From: an uncultured Collinsella sp.
GTDB taxonomy: Bacteria > Actinomycetota > Coriobacteriia > Coriobacteriales > Coriobacteriaceae
Reading direction: 5' to 3'
Length of the DNA: 5,615 bases
Assembly: GCA_900552425.1 (NCBI GenBank)
Contig: URZR01000122.1
Location: 1 to 5,615, forward strand
Positions 1-4,569 of the stretch are shown here, piece by piece. Position 1 is the first letter of the stretch, and the number at the start of each line of letters is the position of its first letter. Under the pieces are notes generated by a model. It worked only from the letters and a program-made list of their open reading frames with translations, was not told the origin of the DNA and did no database searches. The position numbers and the translations under genes were made by a program.

Positions 1-7
1 TCGCGGC

Positions 8-17
8 CCTTTTCCTT
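8..17 (-). promoter_or_regulatory. SD-like sequence, possible ribosome binding site of a gene beyond the left edge
   Basis: On the minus strand the purine-rich string AAGGAAAAGG ends 7 nt before the window edge. No ATG, GTG or TTG occurs on the minus strand of bases 1-52, so any start codon would fall just outside. The 52-nt stretch after the EIIA stop holds no convincing terminator: the only inverted repeat is a 5-bp stem (tcctt/aagga, 13-26) without a T run. The operon may therefore continue to the left. This is a weak call because purine-rich strings occur by chance. Confidence 0.25.
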
Positions 18-52
18 GGAGAAGGATCGATTGATTGAACGGGATGACCGTT

Positions 53-505
53 CTAGTCTTCGAGTCCGCTATTGATGAGCTCCGCAATCTCAACGGGATC
101 GGTGCTCGCGCGCACCTTGTCACGGAAGCCGGCGTCCATCAGCATCACGGCAGCCTTGGAGAGCAGACGCAGATGCGTGGTTCCAGCCTCGCCGGCGGGC
201 ACGTACAGCGCGAGCGCAACATCGACGGGCACCCCATCGAAGCTCGGCCATTCAACGGGCTCGGCCAGTTTAAGCACGGCAACGCCCGGCGTGTGGATCG
301 CGTCGCTTTTGGCATGCGGAACGGCAAAACCGGCGACAAGGCCGGTCTCGGCCTCGTTCTCGCGAGCGATAAAGGCAGCCTCTACGGCAGATGCGTCATC
401 GGCAAAGCCGAGCTCGATGGCCTGCTCGGACAAATAATGCAGGGCGTCCTCGCGCGAGGCGGCGATATACCCAATCGTCACTTGGTTGGCAGATACAAAT
501 CCCAT
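53..505 (-). CDS. PTS EIIA component, fructose/mannitol-type (PTS_EIIA_2 family)
   Basis: A 150-aa cytoplasmic phosphocarrier that accepts phosphate from HPr and passes it to EIIB for sugar uptake. The phosphorylation site is visible as GFAVPHAKSDAI with active-site His64. A second conserved histidine, His111, lies in THLRLLSKAA. The length matches a free-standing single-domain EIIA; there is no attached HPr, EIIB or PRD domain. The ATG is preceded by AAGGAAGG (511-518) at 5 nt spacing. That SD overlaps the TAA of the upstream transketolase subunit, and only 11 nt separate the genes, which suggests translational coupling. It is the last gene of the visible operon, separated from its presumed partner EIIC by four enzyme genes. 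The family is clear; the sugar cannot be read from EIIA. It could alternatively be a regulatory (Ntr-like) EIIA, but the permease in the same operon argues for transport. Confidence 0.93.
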   Translation of the reverse strand: MGFVSANQVTIGYIAASREDALHYLSEQAIELGFADDASAVEAAFIARENEAETGLVAGFAVPHAKSDAIHTPGVAVLKLAEPVEWPSFDGVPVDVALALYVPAGEAGTTHLRLLSKAAVMLMDAGFRDKVRASTDPVEIAELINSGLED

Positions 506-516
506 GGAAACCTTCC

Positions 517-1455
517 TTACAACACAGACCTGACCGCAGCTTCGATGCCGTCGGCATCCAAACCGTACTTGTGCAGCAAATCGACCGCAGGGCCAGACTC
601 GCCGTACACATCGCGCACGCCGACGCGACGCATCGGCACCGGATGCTGCTCCGCGAGCACCGAGGCCACGGCCTCGCCAAGACCACCGATAATCGAATGC
701 TCCTCGGCAGTGACCACACGACCAGTCTTCTTGGCGCTGGCAACCACCAGGCGCTCATCAAGCGGCTTGATCGTGTGCATGTTGATGACCTCGGCGTCAA
801 TACCATCGGCAGCGAGCGCCTCGGCAGCCTCAAGCGCCTCGGCGACCATCAGGCCGCAGGCGATGATGGTCACATCGGACCCCTCGCGCACGACCACGCC
901 GCGACCAATCTTGAACTCATAGTCCTCGCGGTCGTTGATGACCGGTGTTGCCAGACGGCCGAAGCGCATGTAGACCGGACCTTCAAACTCATAGGCGGCG
1001 CGCACGCAAGCACGAGCCTCGATGTCATCTGCGGGAACGATCACCGTCATACCCGGAATAGTGCGCATGAGCGCGATGTCCTCGCAGCACTGATGCGTAG
1101 CGCCGTCTTCACCGACCGAGATGCCCGCATGCGTGGCGCCGATTTTGACGTTGAGGTGCGGATAGCCGATGGAATTGCGCACCTGCTCGTACGCACGACC
1201 GGCGGCGAACATGGCAAAGGTGCTCGCAAAGGCGACGTGGCCCGTGGCCGCAATGCCGGCGGCAAGCCCCATCAAGTTGCTTTCGGCAATGCCGGCATCG
1301 TAGAAGCGCTCAGGGTGCGCAGCCTTAAACTTACCGGTCTGCGTGGCGGCGGCTAAATCAGCATCGAGGACCACAAAGTCATCGCGCTCATTGCCCAGCT
1401 CGACAAGTGCCTCGCCGTAGCTAACGCGCGTGGCAACTTTCTTGACGTCTGCCAT
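517..1455 (-). CDS. Transketolase, C-terminal subunit (pyrimidine-binding and C-terminal domains)
   Basis: A 312-aa second half of a split transketolase. With the N-terminal subunit it should form the thiamine-diphosphate enzyme that moves two-carbon ketol units between sugar phosphates. The pyrimidine-binding domain spans roughly residues 1-170. Glu58 in DAGIAESNLMGLAAG is the glutamate expected to activate the ThDP aminopyrimidine. The segment around 107-126 (ATHAGISVGEDGATHQ) is the conserved substrate/cofactor loop with His109 and His121. VYMRFGR (162-167) ends the domain, and residues 185-312 form the C-terminal domain. The ATG shares one base with the TAA of the preceding gene (TAATG), and GGGGAGGAG (1461-1469) lies 5 nt upstream, so coupled translation in equal amounts is likely. 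Similar architecture occurs in DXS and in the E1-beta subunit of 2-oxoacid dehydrogenases. The adjacent transketolase N half and the transaldolase favour transketolase. Confidence 0.94.
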   Translation of the reverse strand: MADVKKVATRVSYGEALVELGNERDDFVVLDADLAAATQTGKFKAAHPERFYDAGIAESNLMGLAAGIAATGHVAFASTFAMFAAGRAYEQVRNSIGYPHLNVKIGATHAGISVGEDGATHQCCEDIALMRTIPGMTVIVPADDIEARACVRAAYEFEGPVYMRFGRLATPVINDREDYEFKIGRGVVVREGSDVTIIACGLMVAEALEAAEALAADGIDAEVINMHTIKPLDERLVVASAKKTGRVVTAEEHSIIGGLGEAVASVLAEQHPVPMRRVGVRDVYGESGPAVDLLHKYGLDADGIEAAVRSVL

Positions 1456-2285
1456 TAGAGCTCCTCCCCTGCTGCTGCGAGCTCGGCCATGGCCTGCTCA
1501 AACTGTTCATCGTTGGGTGCCTTGCCATGCCAGCCCACCTGGTTTTCCATAAAGGAGACGCCCTTGCCCTTCACCGTCTCGGCGATAATGGCCACGGGCG
1601 AGGCACTCACTTTGCGAGCCTCGGCAAAGGCGGCGGCAATCTGCGCCATGTCGTTACCGTCGGCGAGCTCGATCACATGCCACTTAAAGGCGCGGAACTT
1701 GTCGGCAAGCGGCATAGCCGAGTTAACTTCATCGATACTGCCGTCAATTTGCAGGCCATTGTGATCGACGATAGCAACGAGGTTATCCAAGTCGTGGTTG
1801 CCGGCGAACATGGCCGCCTCCCACACCTGGCCCTCCTCGCACTCGCCGTCGCCCAGCAGCGTGTAAACACGGTAGCTGTCACCCCAGTGCTTTGCGGCGA
1901 GCGCCATTCCAACCGCGGCGGAGATACCCTGACCGAGCGATCCGGTAGACATGTCGACGCCCGGAGTGTCATTCATATTGGGATGGCCCTGCAGGCGGCT
2001 GCCGATATGACGGAGCGTCTCGAGCTCCTCCTTGGGAAAGAACCCGCGCTCGGCGAGCACGGCATAGAGTGCCGGAGCGCAGTGTCCCTTGGAGAGCACA
2101 AAGCGATCGCGCTCGGCGCAGCTCGGATTCGCCGGGTCGACATCCATTTCCTCAAAGTAGAGGTAGGTCATAATGTCGGCGGCGCCAAGCGATCCGCCCG
2201 GATGCCCCGACTTGGCAGCGTGGACACCCGTGACAATACCGCGGCGAACCTCATTGGCAATCTTGGCCAGTTCCTGATCGGTCAT
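1455..2285 (-). CDS. Transketolase, N-terminal subunit (ThDP pyrophosphate-binding domain)
   Basis: A 276-aa first half of a split transketolase, carrying the diphosphate-binding domain. The ThDP/Mg motif is visible at 145-176: GDGECEEG, then Asn176 in VDHNG. Other transketolase signatures are SGHPGGSLG with His28, LSKGHCAPALY with His68, GHPN with His101, GSLGQG (115-120) and GWHGKAPN with His253. The start at 2285 is chosen because MTDQELAKIA begins the family homology and AGAGGAA (2291-2297) lies just upstream. A longer reading to 2426 would run through an intergenic hairpin and overlap the transaldolase. It follows transaldolase by 62 nt and overlaps the C-terminal subunit gene by one base. 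Split transketolases are normal in many Gram-positive bacteria and archaea, so the split is not a frameshift: both halves have their own start and SD. Confidence 0.94.
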   Translation of the reverse strand: MTDQELAKIANEVRRGIVTGVHAAKSGHPGGSLGAADIMTYLYFEEMDVDPANPSCAERDRFVLSKGHCAPALYAVLAERGFFPKEELETLRHIGSRLQGHPNMNDTPGVDMSTGSLGQGISAAVGMALAAKHWGDSYRVYTLLGDGECEEGQVWEAAMFAGNHDLDNLVAIVDHNGLQIDGSIDEVNSAMPLADKFRAFKWHVIELADGNDMAQIAAAFAEARKVSASPVAIIAETVKGKGVSFMENQVGWHGKAPNDEQFEQAMAELAAAGEEL

Positions 2286-2290
2286 GGAGT

Positions 2291-2297
2291 TTCCTCT
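2291..2297 (-). promoter_or_regulatory. Ribosome binding site fixing the transketolase N start
   Basis: Minus-strand AGAGGAA sits 5 nt before the ATG at 2285. It supports that start over the upstream in-frame codon at 2426, which lies inside the transaldolase gene and would add 47 residues without family resemblance. Confidence 0.7.
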
Positions 2298-2306
2298 CTT
2301 GAGCAC

Positions 2307-2337
2307 GCCGGCCCGGCATAACAAATGCTGGGCCGGC
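2307..2337 (-). other. GC-rich intercistronic hairpin between transaldolase and transketolase N
   Basis: The arms 2307-2319 and 2325-2337 form a 13-bp inverted repeat with one mismatch (A opposite C in the minus-strand RNA) and a 5-nt loop. It fills most of the 62-nt gap. No T run follows it on the minus strand (GTGCTCAAG comes next), so it does not look like a standard intrinsic terminator. It may act as an RNase barrier or processing site that sets the ratio of the flanking messages. The function is inferred; the structure is read directly. Confidence 0.75.
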
Positions 2338-2347
2338 AGAACCATCG

Positions 2348-3031
2348 TTACTGTGCCTCGACGACCTTTTTCCAGTCGGCCTCGAACGAGGCAAGGCCCT
2401 GGTCGGTCAGCGGGTGATGCAGGCATTTCTTAAGAGCAGCCATGGGGACGGTCGCAATATCGGCACCGAGCAGCGCCGCCTGGGTCACGTGATTGGGCGT
2501 GCGGACGGATGCGGTGATGATCTCGACGGTGTCGTCGACGTTCTTGCCAGTCCAGTCATAGTTCTTAATGCAGGTCACAACGTTGTCGAGCTGCGAAATA
2601 CCGTCCTCGGCGATGTCGTCAAAGCGGCCGACGAACGGGCTGATGTAGCGGGCACCGGCGTTAGCGGCCAGCAGCGCCTGCGGGGCGGAGAACACCAGCG
2701 TCATGTTGACGCGCACGCCTGCATCGGCCAGGGCGCGGCAGGCGGCGAGGCCGGCCTCACAGACGGGGAGCTTGACCACGATGTTGGGAGCCAGGGCGGC
2801 AAGACGCTTGCCCTCCTCGATCATGCCCTCGGCAGTAGTCGCGGTGGACTCGGCGGACACGGGCAGTCCCTCGCAAAGCTCGGCGATCTTGAGCATGTGG
2901 GGCTCAAAGTCGGCCAGCTTGCCGCCGGTCTTGGCGTACAGGGACGGGTTGGTGGTGACGCCGGCAAGGCAGCCCCAGCTCTTGGCCTCGGCGATCTCGT
3001 CAAGGTTGGCGGTATCGATAAAGAACTTCAT
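2348..3031 (-). CDS. tal: Transaldolase, short TalC/FSA-like family, with transaldolase-type active site
   Basis: A 227-aa (beta/alpha)8 class I aldolase-fold enzyme that should move a dihydroxyacetone unit between fructose-6-P/sedoheptulose-7-P and erythrose-4-P/glyceraldehyde-3-P. Lys87 in IVVKLPV is the Schiff-base lysine. Asp6 (MKFFIDTAN), Asn28 (GVTTNPS), Glu61, Asn109/Thr111 (NMTLVFS), Ser131/Phe133 (SPFVGR) and Arg136 complete the active site. Glu61 and Phe133 match transaldolases, where fructose-6-P aldolase has Gln59 and Tyr131, so transaldolase is preferred over FSA despite the short FSA-like length. The start at 3031 fits the usual MKFFIDT beginning and an AAGGAG (3040-3045) 8 nt upstream; the TTG at 3058 would place that SD inside the gene. 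An intrinsic terminator ends 32 nt before the ATG, so expression must depend on read-through or on a promoter further upstream. Databases often label this family fructose-6-phosphate aldolase. Confidence 0.92.
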   Translation of the reverse strand: MKFFIDTANLDEIAEAKSWGCLAGVTTNPSLYAKTGGKLADFEPHMLKIAELCEGLPVSAESTATTAEGMIEEGKRLAALAPNIVVKLPVCEAGLAACRALADAGVRVNMTLVFSAPQALLAANAGARYISPFVGRFDDIAEDGISQLDNVVTCIKNYDWTGKNVDDTVEIITASVRTPNHVTQAALLGADIATVPMAALKKCLHHPLTDQGLASFEADWKKVVEAQ

Positions 3032-3039
3032 GGTGCAAA

Positions 3040-3045
3040 CTCCTT
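3040..3045 (-). promoter_or_regulatory. Ribosome binding site fixing the transaldolase start
   Basis: Minus-strand AAGGAG lies 8 nt before the ATG at 3031. It could pair weakly with the CTCC at 3047-3050 (4 bp, GAA loop), which might dampen initiation, but a stem this short is not strong evidence. Confidence 0.65.
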
Positions 3046-3063
3046 CGGAGGAATCCAAAACTC

Positions 3064-3099
3064 AAAAAATAGGACAAAGGGGATGTCCCTTTGTCCTAT
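3064..3099 (-). terminator. Intrinsic terminator upstream of transaldolase
   Basis: A perfect 13-bp inverted repeat (arms 3069-3081 and 3087-3099, 5-nt loop) is followed on the minus strand by six T residues (3069-3064), then GAG and four more T. This is a textbook rho-independent terminator oriented with the operon. It lies after the GatZ-like gene and 32 nt before the transaldolase ATG. On the plus strand the hairpin is not followed by T residues, so it is unidirectional. It probably lowers, rather than abolishes, expression of the downstream genes, or it is regulated. Confidence 0.85.
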
Positions 3100-3101
3100 G
3101 T

Positions 3102-3137
3102 GCCGGGCCTGCAGCTGGGACATGCCCCAGGCCCGGC
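3102..3137 (-). other. GC-rich hairpin just before the terminator
   Basis: The arms 3102-3111 and 3128-3137 give a perfect 10-bp GC-rich stem. Inside it GGG (3117-3119) and CCC (3125-3127) can add a short inner stem with a 5-nt bulge. It starts 19 nt after the GatZ-like stop codon and stands 2 nt from the terminator hairpin, so the two stack in tandem. No T run follows it directly. It shares the core TGCCGGGCC with the hairpin at 2307-2337 on the other side of transaldolase. A role in 3'-end protection or in pausing is possible. Confidence 0.7.
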
Positions 3138-3156
3138 GTCGTGTAGGAAAAGCTAC

Positions 3157-4425
3157 TTAGAGAGCCTTCTCGATGCGGCTCGTGACGCCCTTGAGGTTAA
3201 GACCGACGACGTACTGCTTGATCGGGCGCTTGATGTGCTCGATCACAAAGCGCTTACCGTCGATGTCCTGGGCAGCGAGGTTGCGATAGAGCTTCTCGAC
3301 CTGCTCCTTGACCTCGGGATCGTTAAAGGCGTAGTGACCGGAGACATCCAGAATCTTCAGGCTGAGCTCGTCGTCGGCCAGAATGTCGTCAACCTGCAGG
3401 TTGACATCGTCGCCGGTCATCCACTTGCGCCAGCGCTCGGTCTTGATAGCCTTGACCAGCAGCGTGTGATACAGGTCGGAGGGATCGTCGCACAGGCCGT
3501 TGTCGACCAGAATCTGCTCGGTAGCGCAGAGCTTGAGGTAAGCGCGGGTCTCCTCGGTGCCGTACTGGGGAGCAACATTGGAAGCGGTCACGTGAGCCGG
3601 AATGTGCTCGAGCAGCGTCGCGTCATCCAGGTAGTCGGCGTTGTGCTCCTTCAGGCCCACGCCATAGCGCTTGGCCATGTCGGCGAGCTCGCGGGCGTTC
3701 TTAAAGTTATAGTGACCGACCTGCTCGGTCCAACGGGTGAGTGTACCGGTCTGACCGACGATAAAGGTGGGCATGGGGCAGCCACGCTTCTCGAGCTCGG
3801 GCTGCAGCTGAGAAATGAACTCCTCGTACTTATCGGTAGAGGTCAAGCCGCCATTGGTCTCCTCGGTACCGACCTCATAGGCAACCTCGGGCAGATTATG
3901 CTCGCGACGGTACTGCTCAAGGTAGTCGATAAGATCGATCGTGCGGCGAAGCACCACGTCGAGCGGAATAACCTTGCCGATCTGATAGGGGTCCTTGGTG
4001 GGGTCGACCATCAGCAGGTCAAAGCCTGCCTCCATGTCGGCGACGAAGGACTTGCGGGCGAGCTCCATGGCCTCGTCCTCGGGCAGGTGGGCATTACGCT
4101 CCTCGTCGCGCTGCCACGGACCGCCGTGATCGCGGCACAGGTAGTACGGACCGGTGTAACCCACCTCGTCGGCAACCTTCTTGATGTCGGCGGCAAAGCG
4201 CGTCTGGTCCCAACCGTTAACGTAGCCGGCGCCCATCTCGTCCATATCGACCTGGTTGCGGCTGGCGATAAACATGGGCGGGAAATCCTCGTCCTTGGCA
4301 AGCTCGAACACGGCCTGAATCAGGTTGGGGCTCATGGGGCCAATGCCGACCATGGTTGCGTGATCGCCGCTATCCTGCAGCTTGAGCATGCCCTGAACGG
4401 CCTGGCGGATGGTGAGGTTGGACAT
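3157..4425 (-). CDS. GatZ/KbaZ-family protein (tagatose-bisphosphate aldolase 'non-catalytic subunit'; possible ketose-6-phosphate 4-epimerase)
   Basis: A 422-aa soluble protein, the usual length of the GatZ/KbaZ family. Family-like motifs in order are RNQVD (56-60), CRDHGGPWQ (97-105), MVDPTKD (139-145), YEVGTEE (183-189), GHYNF (237-241), KEHNADYLDD (259-268) and RWRKWM (331-336). The conserved Asp, His and Glu residues in a TIM-barrel-like order suggest a real active site. In enterobacteria GatZ/KbaZ accompanies the catalytic aldolase GatY/KbaY. Other family members have been shown to be D-tagatose-6-phosphate 4-epimerases, giving fructose-6-phosphate. No GatY/KbaY is present here, so the epimerase reading fits better, but it is inference. 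The ATG has AAGGAG (4432-4437) 6 nt upstream. The gene follows EIIC after a structured 144-nt spacer and precedes a terminator. The motifs differ noticeably from E. coli GatZ as I remember it, so the exact substrate is open. Confidence 0.8.
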   Translation of the reverse strand: MSNLTIRQAVQGMLKLQDSGDHATMVGIGPMSPNLIQAVFELAKDEDFPPMFIASRNQVDMDEMGAGYVNGWDQTRFAADIKKVADEVGYTGPYYLCRDHGGPWQRDEERNAHLPEDEAMELARKSFVADMEAGFDLLMVDPTKDPYQIGKVIPLDVVLRRTIDLIDYLEQYRREHNLPEVAYEVGTEETNGGLTSTDKYEEFISQLQPELEKRGCPMPTFIVGQTGTLTRWTEQVGHYNFKNARELADMAKRYGVGLKEHNADYLDDATLLEHIPAHVTASNVAPQYGTEETRAYLKLCATEQILVDNGLCDDPSDLYHTLLVKAIKTERWRKWMTGDDVNLQVDDILADDELSLKILDVSGHYAFNDPEVKEQVEKLYRNLAAQDIDGKRFVIEHIKRPIKQYVVGLNLKGVTSRIEKAL

Positions 4426-4466
4426 TTTGTTCTCCTTCTCCAGAGGATTTTTGACAAAAGTTCCCT

Positions 4467-4485
4467 GGGACCCAGATGTGGGCCC
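4467..4485 (-). other. Small hairpin in the leader of the GatZ-like gene
   Basis: The arms 4467-4474 and 4479-4485 pair over 7 bp (GGG plus CCCA) with one bulged base at 4470 and a 4-nt loop. It lies about 40 nt before the GatZ-like ATG and 9 nt from the interlocking repeats at 4495-4555. The downstream minus-strand sequence (AGGGAACTTTTGTC) has only four T residues, 6 nt away, so a terminator call is weak. The function is unknown. Confidence 0.45.
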
Positions 4486-4494
4486 TATCAGTAC

Positions 4495-4555
4495 GGATGG
4501 ATTTTGTTGTGTAGGGGCGGTTGTGCGGAGTCAAATCCATCCCTCCGCACAACCG
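4495..4555 (-). promoter_or_regulatory. Interlocking inverted repeats, possible RNA pseudoknot or switch between EIIC and the GatZ-like gene
   Basis: Two perfect inverted repeats overlap in pseudoknot order. Repeat A is 13 bp (4518-4530 with 4543-4555) around a 12-nt loop. Repeat B is 10 bp (4495-4504 with 4533-4542), and its second arm occupies almost all of the loop of A. In the minus-strand RNA the hairpin A loop could therefore bind the segment 13 nt downstream of the stem. With no linker between the first strands of the two stems, the full pseudoknot would be strained, so partial pairing or two alternative folds are equally possible. No T run follows, so it is not a standard terminator. 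It could be a stability or processing element, a regulator-binding RNA, or a DNA operator. Confidence 0.6.
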
Positions 4556-4569
4556 GAGTCCTTAAAGGT

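Noticed and set aside
35..922. Long plus-strand open frames opposite EIIA and the transketolase genes (35-922, 391-1356, 1527-2321, 2414-3160)
   Set aside because: They are antisense shadows of well-supported minus-strand genes in GC-rich DNA. Their translations show no recognisable domain and are low-complexity.
1455..1457. Transketolase split as a frameshift or broken gene
   Set aside because: Both halves have their own start, SD and family-typical boundaries. Split transketolases are common, and the TAATG overlap is an ordinary coupling arrangement.
2286..2426. N-terminal extension of transketolase N to an upstream start at 2426
   Set aside because: It would translate the GC hairpin and overlap the 3' end of transaldolase, it adds residues unlike the family, and a good SD sits at 2291-2297 before the ATG at 2285.
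3040..3050. CTCC-GAA-GGAG mini-hairpin covering the transaldolase SD as a translational switch
   Set aside because: It has only 4 bp and a triloop, is easily expected by chance around an SD, and no competing structure was found.
3032..3058. TTG start of transaldolase at 3058
   Set aside because: It would place the AAGGAG SD inside the coding sequence and begins just after the terminator T run. Family members begin at the MKFFIDT equivalent.
4451..4480. Plus-strand TTGACA at 4451-4456 as a promoter -35 box
   Set aside because: No plausible -10 element follows at 16-18 nt, and there is no plus-strand gene to drive.
4505..4537. Minus-strand TTGACT followed by TACACA as a promoter for the GatZ-like gene
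   Set aside because: The -10 match is poor, the spacing is about 15 nt, and the elements lie within the inverted repeats. An internal promoter cannot be excluded but is not supported.
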